A stretch of DNA of 64,000 nt from Verrucomicrobiota bacterium (GTDB lineage Bacteria > Verrucomicrobiota > Verrucomicrobiia > Limisphaerales > JACPZS01). The stretch is taken from the NCBI GenBank assembly GCA_016195385.1, contig JACPZS010000206.1, forward strand, positions 1-64,000, given 5' to 3'. The notes below the pieces were generated by a model. The model saw only the letters and a program-made list of their open reading frames with translations, was not told the origin of the DNA and did not search any database. The translations under genes were made by a program, and so were the position numbers. This document shows positions 40,695-48,516 of this stretch, in pieces. How positions within the stretch are numbered: position 1 is the first letter of the stretch; each line of letters opens with the position of its first letter.

Positions 40695-41129
40695 ATGAAA
40701 ACGTATCTACCGAAAGTAAATTTAGACCAGCGCAAATGGCACGTCGTCGATGCCAACGGCGCGGTCTTGGGACGGCTCGCCGTTCAAGTTGCTGATATTT
40801 TGCGCGGCAAGAACAAGCCGGTCTTTACGCCGCATCTCGATGCTGGCGATTTCGTCGTCGTCGTCAACGCCGAGAAGATTGCCGTCACCGGCAAGAAGGA
40901 GACGGAGAAATTTTTCATGAGCTACTCCGGGTGGCGCGGCGGGGAGAAATACAAATCCGTGGCCGACATTCGCGCCAAACACCCGGAGCAACTCATTACG
41001 CACGCGGTCAAAGGCATGTTGCCCAAGAACCGGCTTGCCGATGTGCTCCTGACCAAGCTCAAAGTTTACAAAGGCGATCGTCATCCTCACGCGGCGCAAA
41101 TGCCGGCGCAGTTGACCCCGGTGAAATGA
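40695..41129 (+). CDS. rplM: 50S ribosomal protein L13
   Basis: MKTYLPKVNLDQRKWHVVDANGAVLGRLAVQVADILRGKNKPVFTPHLDAGDFVVVVNAEKIAVTGKK. Confidence 0.97.
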   Translation: MKTYLPKVNLDQRKWHVVDANGAVLGRLAVQVADILRGKNKPVFTPHLDAGDFVVVVNAEKIAVTGKKETEKFFMSYSGWRGGEKYKSVADIRAKHPEQLITHAVKGMLPKNRLADVLLTKLKVYKGDRHPHAAQMPAQLTPVK

Positions 41130-41151
41130 TTTTTGATTCGCAACTCTGCGT

Positions 41152-41553
41152 ATGACTGAAAGCAAAACGACTGAATTTTTGGGCACGGGACGGCGCAAGA
41201 CCTCGGTGGCGCGCGTGCGCCTGGCGACCGGCTCCGGCAAGGTGGTCATCAATGGCCGCGCGCTGGAAAATTATTTTCTGACCGACTCGTTGCGTGGCGT
41301 GGTGTTGCAACCGCTCGTGTTGACCGAGTCGCTGACCAAGTATGACGTGCGCGTGAATGTTTGCGGCGGGGGCATCTCCGGGCAGGCTGGCGCGGTGCGT
41401 CACGGCATTTCCCGCGCGCTGCTCAAGGTGGACGCCAATCTTCGTCCGACGCTCAAGCGGGACGGATTGCTTACCCGCGATCCGCGCATGAAGGAGCGCA
41501 AAAAGTACGGCCAGCCGGGCGCTCGCAAACGTTTCCAATTCTCGAAACGTTAA
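41152..41553 (+). CDS. rpsI: 30S ribosomal protein S9
   Basis: [26 protein letters not shown]...[15 protein letters not shown]. Confidence 0.97.
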   Translation: MTESKTTEFLGTGRRKTSVARVRLATGSGKVVINGRALENYFLTDSLRGVVLQPLVLTESLTKYDVRVNVCGGGISGQAGAVRHGISRALLKVDANLRPTLKRDGLLTRDPRMKERKKYGQPGARKRFQFSKR

Positions 41554-41570
41554 TTCGAGTTGGCACTTTC

Positions 41571-41603
41571 AAGCCCCGCTGGTTCAATCCGGCGGGGTTT
41601 TTT
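41571..41603 (+). terminator. rho-independent terminator after rpsI
   Basis: CCCCGCTGG-TTCAAT-CCGGCGGGG followed by TTTTTT. Confidence 0.85.
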
Positions 41604-41686
41604 GTTTTCGGCGGTGAATTAAGAAATGAAAACTCTGGAAGCTTGGCATTTTCTGTTTTCCAGTTTTCCTGTTTTCCTTATTTGAA

Positions 41687-42754
41687 ATGAAACGAGACCA
41701 AGTCAAAGTCGCCATCCTTGGCGCGTCCGGTTACTCCGGCGAAGAACTCGTGCGGTTGCTGCTGAACCATCCGCACGTCGAACTTGCTGCCGTCACTTCG
41801 CGCCAGAATGCCGGACTCAGCGTCGCGCAAGTTTTCCCGAAATTTGCCAGTCATCCGAAGTCCAAGTTGCTGCGCTTCACGGATCCCAATGCGGAACTGC
41901 TCGCGAAGCAGGCCGACATCGTGTTCCTCGCGTTGCCCCACGGCGTCGCGGCCGAGTTCGCCGTGCCGCTGCTCGACGCGGGCTGCGTCGTGATCGACCT
42001 CAGCGCCGACTTCCGGCTCAAGAGCGCGGACGTTTACAAGGAATTTTACGCGCACGACCATCCTGCGCCGGAGTTGTTGAAGAAATCCGTTTACGGCCTG
42101 CCGGAGATTTATCGCGCGCAGCTCAAGGACGCCACGCTCATCGCGTCGCCGGGTTGTTATCCGACGAGCATTTTGCTGCCGACGATTCCGCTGCTGCGCG
42201 CGCAACTCATCAAACCTTCCGGCATCATTGCCGATTCGTTGAGCGGCGTCAGCGGCGCGGGACGCAAGGCCGAAGTTGATTACCTTTTTGTTGAGTGCAA
42301 CGAAAGCGTGCGTCCTTACGGTGTGCCGAAGCACCGGCACTTGTCGGAGATCGAGGAGCAACTGTCACTCGTGGCCGGTGACCGGGTCACAATTCAGTTC
42401 ACGCCGCATCTCATCCCGGTGAATCGCGGCATCCTCACCACGCTTTACCTGGCGCCGGAAAAACATTTCTCAAACGCCGCCGAAGCCGTTGCGCTCGGCG
42501 AGCAAATCGCCGCGTGTTACCAGACTGCCTATGCGAACGAACCGTTCGTCCGCTTGCTTGAAGGCCGGGCGTTGCCGGACACCAAGAACGTTGTCGGCAC
42601 GAACGTCGTGGAAATTGCCTGGCGGCTAGATCCGCGCACCGGCCGGCTCATCGTCATGAGCGCGGAAGACAACATCGTCAAAGGCGCGAGCGGTCAGGCC
42701 GTGCAAAGCCTGAACATCCTCTGCGGCTTCCCGGAAACGGCGGGCTTGGTGTGA
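41687..42754 (+). CDS. argC: N-acetyl-gamma-glutamyl-phosphate reductase
   Basis: VAILGASGYSGEELVRLLLNHPHVELAAVTSR; ASPGCYPTSILLPTIPLL; KHRHLSEIEEQL. Confidence 0.95.
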   Translation: MKRDQVKVAILGASGYSGEELVRLLLNHPHVELAAVTSRQNAGLSVAQVFPKFASHPKSKLLRFTDPNAELLAKQADIVFLALPHGVAAEFAVPLLDAGCVVIDLSADFRLKSADVYKEFYAHDHPAPELLKKSVYGLPEIYRAQLKDATLIASPGCYPTSILLPTIPLLRAQLIKPSGIIADSLSGVSGAGRKAEVDYLFVECNESVRPYGVPKHRHLSEIEEQLSLVAGDRVTIQFTPHLIPVNRGILTTLYLAPEKHFSNAAEAVALGEQIAACYQTAYANEPFVRLLEGRALPDTKNVVGTNVVEIAWRLDPRTGRLIVMSAEDNIVKGASGQAVQSLNILCGFPETAGLV

Positions 42755-42798
42755 ACGATGGCTTGCCCGCTTTGCCAACTCGAACTTAACTCGACGCT

Positions 42799-43317
42799 AT
42801 GACCGCCAGCGCCGCCTTTGAGTCGATTTCCGGCAGCGGCGACGATTTTCAGCAAGTCGTCGCGCTGTGCGAATCACTCCATGACTACTGCCTCATCGGC
42901 GGCCTCGCCATCAATTGCTACGTCGAGCCGGTTTACACGATGGACGCGGACTTCGCGCTCGCGGCGGCGCATCTCACACCGGTAAAGCAACGGCTCGCCG
43001 CGCTCGGCTTTAAAGTCGAAGACCATCCGCATTCGCTCAACGCGCTTCGTCCGGGCAGCCAACTCAGCATCCAGTTTACCAAGGACGTGCGGTACGAAGG
43101 GTTTCCCGCCCGCTCTGAAATCCGCGAAACACTTGGCCTACACCTGCGCGTTGCATCGCTGCCCGATCTTGTTCAGGCCAAAATCTGGGCGTGGTCCGAT
43201 CCGCAACGTCGTCTCTCCAAACGCAAGAAGGATGAACTCGACCTCATTCGCGTAGCTGAAAAATATCCGCAGTTCATCCCGCAATTGCCAGTGGTTATAC
43301 GCAGCCAAATGAGTTAG
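42799..43317 (+). CDS. nucleotidyltransferase-like protein
   Basis: DYCLIGGLAINCYVEPVYTMDADFALAAAHL resembles AbiEii/minimal NTase GG...D.D motif. Confidence 0.6.
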   Translation: MTASAAFESISGSGDDFQQVVALCESLHDYCLIGGLAINCYVEPVYTMDADFALAAAHLTPVKQRLAALGFKVEDHPHSLNALRPGSQLSIQFTKDVRYEGFPARSEIRETLGLHLRVASLPDLVQAKIWAWSDPQRRLSKRKKDELDLIRVAEKYPQFIPQLPVVIRSQMS

Positions 43318-43337
43318 CTCATTGCTTGACTTCAGGA

Positions 43338-44150
43338 ATGAACACTTACCTTTTGACCTGGAACCCGAACCGTTGGTGGTGGGACAATTTAGCCAAGGAA
43401 GCCAATGAGACAGCCTCGGGCAAAATCATCAAATCACGATGGAGTTGCGGCGTCACAAAACAGATTAAGATTGGAGACAGAGGATTTCTCATGCGGCTTG
43501 GAACTGAACCGCGTGGAATCATCGCTTCCGGGTGGGCAACATCGGAGCCGTATTACGACAAACACTGGGACGAACAAAAAGCAGCCGGAGGACAAAAGTG
43601 TTTATATGTGGAATGCGAGTGGGAACGTTTACTCGACCCGGACGTAGATTTGCCACTTCCTCTTGCCGTGTTACAAAATGGGAAGTTGAGTGAATTTCAT
43701 TGGACACCGCAAGGTTCCGGGATTCGCATACACGCAGACATTGCTGAGGAACTAGAGCGAGTCTGGGCTGTTCACGTCGGTGCTTCGAGTCTCAGCACGG
43801 TTGATTTTGATGATGAGATTTCTAGCTTTGAGGGCGAAGAGCGTATCACGCTGATTCGTCATCGACGGCGCGAACACAAACTTCGCGCGGCAAAGCTGAA
43901 AGAAGCTTTGGAGGCAGGGAATGGTCGCCTGAAATGTGAAGTTCCGAGATGCGGTTTCGATTTTTATGAAGTTTACGGCGAACTAGGATTTGAGTTTGCC
44001 CAAATTCATCACTTACAGCCTCTCGGCGATAGAAGCACTCCGTCAGTAACCAAGTTGAACGACTTGGCAATTGTTTGCGCGAATTGCCACGCGATGATTC
44101 ACCGAAGTGGAGCTTGCCGTCCGCTTGAAGGATTGATTCCACAGAAATGA
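43338..44150 (+). CDS. HNH endonuclease with possible EVE/PUA-like N-terminal domain
   Basis: N-terminal YLLTWNPNRWWWDN...IGDRGFLMRLGTEPRGIIASGWATSEPYYD; C-terminal CEVPRCGFDFYEVYGELGFEFAQIHHLQPL...LNDLAIVCANCHAMIHR. Confidence 0.82.
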   Translation: MNTYLLTWNPNRWWWDNLAKEANETASGKIIKSRWSCGVTKQIKIGDRGFLMRLGTEPRGIIASGWATSEPYYDKHWDEQKAAGGQKCLYVECEWERLLDPDVDLPLPLAVLQNGKLSEFHWTPQGSGIRIHADIAEELERVWAVHVGASSLSTVDFDDEISSFEGEERITLIRHRRREHKLRAAKLKEALEAGNGRLKCEVPRCGFDFYEVYGELGFEFAQIHHLQPLGDRSTPSVTKLNDLAIVCANCHAMIHRSGACRPLEGLIPQK

Positions 44151-44162
44151 GATCGGTTATGG

Positions 44163-44184
44163 TTCTCTGCGTCTCTGCGTTTAA
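44163..44184. repeat. short 'CTCTGCGTCTCTGCG' intergenic repeat
   Basis: TTCTCTGCGTCTCTGCGTTTAA, shares CTCTGCGTTTAA/TCTCTGCGTTAA words with 15252-15281. Confidence 0.55.
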
Positions 44185-44190
44185 CGGAAC

Positions 44191-45522
44191 ATGAAACATA
44201 AGTCGAAAAACATTCCTGGTTCCATCGTCGCGCCGCAGGGCTTTCTGGCCAGCGGCGTGTTCTGTGACATCAAACGCCTCGGTACTGGCAAAGGCTCGAA
44301 CAAAGGCAAGAAGCGCGACCTTGCGCTCATCGTCTCAGAAGTGCCGGCCACGGTCGCCGGACTTTTCACGACCAATCAGATTAGCGCCGCCCCCGTGAAG
44401 CTTTGCGTGGAGCGCGTCAAGCGTGGCCGTGCGCAAGCACTCGTCGTCAACTCCGGCAACGCCAACGCTTGCACCGGCAGGCAAGGCATGAAGGACGCGC
44501 TCGAAATGACCGCACTCGTCGCGCGCGAACTACACATGCCGGTTGGCCAAGTCCTCGTCGGCAGCACGGGCCGCATCGGTGTGAACCTGCCGATGGCGAA
44601 TGTGAAGGCGGGCATTCTCGAAGCCGCGCAACTTCTCGGTAACGACACGGCGCACGCCGCCGAAGCCGCTGAAGCGATCATGACGAGCGACACAAAACCA
44701 AAGCAGATCGCGGTCGAGTTCAAGCTTGGCGGCAAAGCCGTTCGCATTGGCGGCATCTGCAAAGGCGCGGGGATGATTCAGCCCGGCATGAGTCCGACCA
44801 GCGCGCGCCCCGCCGCAACTCCCTCCGGCCTTCACGCGACGATGCTCTGCTTCATCACCACCGACGCGGCCATCGAAGCGAAGCCGCTGCAAACCGCGCT
44901 CACCGAAGCCGTGGCAAATAGTTTCAACCGTATTACGGTCGATGGCGATATGAGCACCAACGACACCGTGCTCGTGCTGGCAAACGGACTCGCTGCCAAT
45001 CCGAAACTCAAAACTCAAAATTCAGAATTCAAAATGTTTCAGTCCGCCTTGAGCCACGTCTGCCCCGAACTTGCCAAAATGATAGTTCGTGATGGCGAAG
45101 GCGTTTCGCGCTTTGTCACAGTGCGCGTGAAGGGCGCAAAAAGTTTTGTTGACGCCGATGCCGCCGCGCGCGCGGTGGCGAACAGCCCCCTCGTGAAAAC
45201 AAGCTGGCACGGCGGCGATCCGAATTGGGGCCGCATCATTGACGCGATTGGTTACAGCGCGGCGCGCGTCGTCGAGGAACGAGTGGACATCGGCTACAGC
45301 TCGCCCGGCGCGAAGAAAATTCTTTATTCGCTCAAGCGCGGTCAGCCGACGAAGGCGACGTTCAAGAAATTGTGCGCCGCCGTCGCGGCGAAGGAATTTA
45401 ATCTGCACATCAATTTGAATCTCGGCAAATCCAGCGCGCTGATGTACGCTGCCGATCTCACCGAGGAATATGTCGATTTCAACAAAGGCGACGTGAGCGA
45501 TCCGGCGGCACTGGGCGGATGA
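44191..45522 (+). CDS. argJ: bifunctional glutamate N-acetyltransferase / amino-acid acetyltransferase
   Basis: GFLASGVFCDIK; ALVVNSGNANACTGRQG; ICKGAGMI...ATMLCFITTDA; GGDPNWGRIIDAIGYS. Confidence 0.95.
   Translation: MKHKSKNIPGSIVAPQGFLASGVFCDIKRLGTGKGSNKGKKRDLALIVSEVPATVAGLFTTNQISAAPVKLCVERVKRGRAQALVVNSGNANACTGRQGMKDALEMTALVARELHMPVGQVLVGSTGRIGVNLPMANVKAGILEAAQLLGNDTAHAAEAAEAIMTSDTKPKQIAVEFKLGGKAVRIGGICKGAGMIQPGMSPTSARPAATPSGLHATMLCFITTDAAIEAKPLQTALTEAVANSFNRITVDGDMSTNDTVLVLANGLAANPKLKTQNSEFKMFQSALSHVCPELAKMIVRDGEGVSRFVTVRVKGAKSFVDADAAARAVANSPLVKTSWHGGDPNWGRIIDAIGYSAARVVEERVDIGYSSPGAKKILYSLKRGQPTKATFKKLCAAVAAKEFNLHINLNLGKSSALMYAADLTEEYVDFNKGDVSDPAALGG
45001..45037. repeat. AT-rich AACTCAAAATTC-type repeat inside argJ
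   Basis: CCGAAACTCAAAACTCAAAATTCAGAATTCAAAATG encodes NPKLKTQNSEFKM; inverted relative at 45536-45570. Confidence 0.65.
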
Positions 45523-45535
45523 ATTGAGTTTCGGA

Positions 45536-45570
45536 ATTTTGAATGTTGGGTTTTGAGTTTTGAATTGTCG
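45536..45570. repeat. AT-rich repeat downstream of argJ, inverted relative of 45001-45037
   Basis: ATTTTGAATGTTGGGTTTTGAGTTTTGAATTGTCGG versus reverse complement of the argJ-internal copy ATTTTGAATTCTGAATTTTGAGTTTTGAGTTTCGG. Confidence 0.65.
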
Positions 45571-45690
45571 GCCAGCGAATTCGCGTCGCAAAAAAGGCGA
45601 TGTTTTTGCTTCCGGCTTCGGTTGGCAAATAGAGAAAAAACGTTGCGGCCAATCACGCAGGCGGCAGACTGACGTCCAAGAACCCAGTTT

Positions 45691-47034
45691 ATGAAAACCA
45701 TGTCGAACTCAGAAATCTTTCTGGCGGCTTTCGCTGTCTGCTTGTTGAGCTCTCTTGTTGCTGGTGGCGCGACTGCGAACAAGCTGCCGCACTTCGCCGA
45801 CGCTGCCGCACTGACGCCGCAGCCAAATTTTCCCGATCCGCTGGTGATGCTTGATGGCCACCGCGTGAAGTCGCGCGCGCAATGGGAGCGCGAGCGGCGG
45901 CCGGAGTTGAAGGCGCTGTTTCAGCACTACATGTACGGCGCGCTGCCGCCGAGGCCGTCGCATGTCACGGCGAAGTTGATTGCGGAGCATCGTGATTTTC
46001 TCGGCGGCAAGGCCACGCTGAGATTGCTGACGCTCGAAACCGGTTCCGCTGGCGCGCCGCGCATCGACCTCATGCTCGTGGTGCCAAATCAACATCGCGG
46101 TCCGGTGCCGGTTTTCCTCACGATGAATTTTTGCGGCAACCACGCGTTGACGGCTGACACGCGCGTGCCGCTCACGCGCGGCTGGCTTTACGATTCCTGC
46201 AAAGGCTGCACGAACAACGCCGCCACCGAAGCGGCGCGCGGTGGCCAGGCGCAGGATTGGCCGCTGGCTCGCATCGTCGAACGCGGCTACGCGCTTGCAA
46301 GTTTTTGCAGCAGCGACGTGGACTCGGATCGCAAGGATGTGAGCGACGGGATTTACGCCTGGCTGGCGAACGGCGACGAAGCAAAAAATTCTCCGGCCAA
46401 TCGCGGCAGCATCGCCGCGTGGGCGTGGGGCTATCATCGCTGCGTGGATTATCTAGTGACTGAACTTGCTCTGGATTCACGCCGCATCGCCGCCGTGGGC
46501 CATTCGCGAAATGGCAAGACGGCTTTGCTCGCCGCGGCGTTCGATGAACGCATCGCGCTGGCGATTCCGCACCAGGCTGGTTGTGGCGGCACGGCGCCGA
46601 ACCGCGTCGCTCCCGCGCTCGCCAATCCACAAGGCAACGGCCGGCCCATCGCCGAAACGATCGCGGTCATCAATAAAAGTTTTCCTCATTGGTTCAATGC
46701 CGAGTTCAAAAAATTCAACGACGCCCCGGAGCGATTGCCCTTCGATCAAAACTGTCTGGCCGCATTGTGCGCGCCGCGTCCCGTTCTGTTCTCGAATGCG
46801 CTCGAAGATCAATGGGCCAACCCGAACGGCCAGTTCGCGATCCTGCAAGCCACGTCGCCGGTTTATCGTTTCCTCGGCGTGGAAGGTCTAGACGCGAAAA
46901 GTGTGCCGCCCTTGCGCAAACTCGTGGACAGCCGGCTCGGTTACTACATTCGCGAAGGCAAGCACTCGATGACGGCCGACGATTGGGAGGTGTTCATGAA
47001 CTTCGCTGACCGGCATTTCGCGAAGAAGAAATAA
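45691..47034 (+). CDS. CE15-like glucuronoyl esterase / acetylxylan esterase-like alpha/beta hydrolase
   Basis: signal peptide; AVGHSRNGKTALLAAAFDERIALAIPHQAGCGGTAPNR; GKHSMTADDWEVFMNFADRHF. Confidence 0.85.
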   Translation: MKTMSNSEIFLAAFAVCLLSSLVAGGATANKLPHFADAAALTPQPNFPDPLVMLDGHRVKSRAQWERERRPELKALFQHYMYGALPPRPSHVTAKLIAEHRDFLGGKATLRLLTLETGSAGAPRIDLMLVVPNQHRGPVPVFLTMNFCGNHALTADTRVPLTRGWLYDSCKGCTNNAATEAARGGQAQDWPLARIVERGYALASFCSSDVDSDRKDVSDGIYAWLANGDEAKNSPANRGSIAAWAWGYHRCVDYLVTELALDSRRIAAVGHSRNGKTALLAAAFDERIALAIPHQAGCGGTAPNRVAPALANPQGNGRPIAETIAVINKSFPHWFNAEFKKFNDAPERLPFDQNCLAALCAPRPVLFSNALEDQWANPNGQFAILQATSPVYRFLGVEGLDAKSVPPLRKLVDSRLGYYIREGKHSMTADDWEVFMNFADRHFAKKK

Positions 47035-47046
47035 TCCACCGCCCGC

Positions 47047-47667
47047 ATGACTCGCGAGGAAGCGCTGCTCAAACTCCACGCGCTTGAAGGCAAAGATCTT
47101 CGTCCGCTGGCGGATGAATTCCGTGTGCGCGTGTGGATTGGCAACCGCAAGAACAAAGGCTGGGCCGGCGATGTTATTGAGCGCTATCTCGGCTTGCCGG
47201 CGAATTCGCGGCAAGCGCCGGACTTCGGCGATTGGGAATTGAAGGTGATTCCGCTCAAACGCCGCGGCGACCGGCTTGTCGTGAAGGAGACGATGGCCAT
47301 CACGATGATTGAACCGGGCAACGTGATCAAAACCCCATTCGAACACAGCCATCTGCTCGACAAGCTTCAGCGCATGGTCGTGGGCGTGCGCGAGTGGGTG
47401 GACGAGCAGGAGACGCGGTCGCCATTTGTGAAAGCCGTGAGCTTCGACTTGAGCGATGGCGAACTGTTTCGTCAGGTCCAGGCTGACTACGAAACGATTC
47501 GCGTGGCGCTCCGGCAGCGCGGTCTAAGCGGTCTGACAGGCAAGCTGGGCCAATTGGTGCAGGCGCGCACCAAAGGCGCGGGCCACGGCAGCGAGAGCCG
47601 GGCCTTCTACGCGCGGGAAAAATTTGTCGAACGCATTGTTGGCCTGGAGCAAAACCGAGGCGGCTGA
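47047..47667 (+). CDS. MutH/Sau3AI-family endonuclease
   Basis: KGWAGDVIERYLG...APDFGDWELKVIPL (D...ExK), TPFEHSHLLDKLQRMVVG, LVQARTKGAGHGSESRAFYAREKFVERIVGL. Confidence 0.85.
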   Translation: MTREEALLKLHALEGKDLRPLADEFRVRVWIGNRKNKGWAGDVIERYLGLPANSRQAPDFGDWELKVIPLKRRGDRLVVKETMAITMIEPGNVIKTPFEHSHLLDKLQRMVVGVREWVDEQETRSPFVKAVSFDLSDGELFRQVQADYETIRVALRQRGLSGLTGKLGQLVQARTKGAGHGSESRAFYAREKFVERIVGLEQNRGG

Positions 47668-47730
47668 ACGCCGGCAAACGCCCGACTCGCGTGATTGACA
47701 TTTCCGCGCTCGTGATACAAACGTATCACC

Positions 47731-47952
47731 ATGAAAACCGCAACCATCCGGGATCTGCGCAACGAGTTCGGCAAACTATCCAAGTGGTTGGAGAAAGGCG
47801 AAACCGTGCAAATCATCAAGCGAGGCAGGCCATTTGCCCGAGTAATTCCGGAACCAAAGTCCAGGACTTTTCTGGGCGCGTGCCCAAGTCCGTTTCCCTT
47901 GCCTGCCGACATTGATGATCCCGTGGCCGCTGAGTGGGAGGCTTTGAAGTGA
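47731..47952 (+). CDS. Phd/YefM-type antitoxin
   Basis: MKTATIRDLRNEFGKLSKWLEKGETVQIIKRGRPFARVIPE. Confidence 0.88.
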   Translation: MKTATIRDLRNEFGKLSKWLEKGETVQIIKRGRPFARVIPEPKSRTFLGACPSPFPLPADIDDPVAAEWEALK

Positions 47953-48368
47953 GGTATTTGCTCGACACCGGAGTCTGGCTCCGGGCGGTCAATGAACTGC
48001 TGACAATTCCACCGGAAACGTTGCGATTGCTACAGACTTCGGGCGAATTGTTCGGTCTGCCCGCGATCAGTTTATGGGAGATAGGGAAAAAAGTGCAGGC
48101 CGGAAAACTGCCGCTGCCAAAGGAACTCGCTGCGTGGTTCAAGGACGCCCTGGCTCCCAACCTCACCGTGCTTCCGCTCACGCTGGAAGTGGTCAGCGAC
48201 GCCATGCGATTGCCGGAATTTCCGGTTCGCGATCCCGCCGATGAACTCATCGTCGCCACCGCGCGCGTCCACCGGCTTACGCTGCTGACTACCGACACAA
48301 AGCTGAAGGGCTACCGCCACGCGCGCATTCAATACTTCACGCCGATCTCGGAGGATCGGAAAAAATGA
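47949..48368 (+). CDS. PIN-domain toxin
   Basis: GTG start overlapping antitoxin; RYLLDTGVWLRAV...LPAISLWEIGKKVQAGKL...FPVRDPADELIVATARVHRLTLLTTDTKL. Confidence 0.88.
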   Translation: MRYLLDTGVWLRAVNELLTIPPETLRLLQTSGELFGLPAISLWEIGKKVQAGKLPLPKELAAWFKDALAPNLTVLPLTLEVVSDAMRLPEFPVRDPADELIVATARVHRLTLLTTDTKLKGYRHARIQYFTPISEDRKK

Positions 48369-48514
48369 GACTCGCCGCACCGAGGGGGTTCGACCTCCAC
48401 CTCCACATCAACTTCAGCAAAGCCAGCGCCATCATGTATGCCGCCAATTTGACTGAGGCCAACGTGGATTACAACAAGGACGACGTGACGGGAGTGATGA
48501 CCTTTGGGGGATAA
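48365..48514 (+). pseudogene. remnant of a divergent argJ C-terminus
   Basis: ORF MRLAAPRGFDLHLHINFSKASAIMYAANLTEANVDYNKDDVTGVMTFGG* aligns with ArgJ C-terminus FNLHINLNLGKSSALMYAADLTEEYVDFNKGDVSDPAALGG (about 22/41 identical by eye). Confidence 0.8.
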
Positions 48515-48516
48515 TC

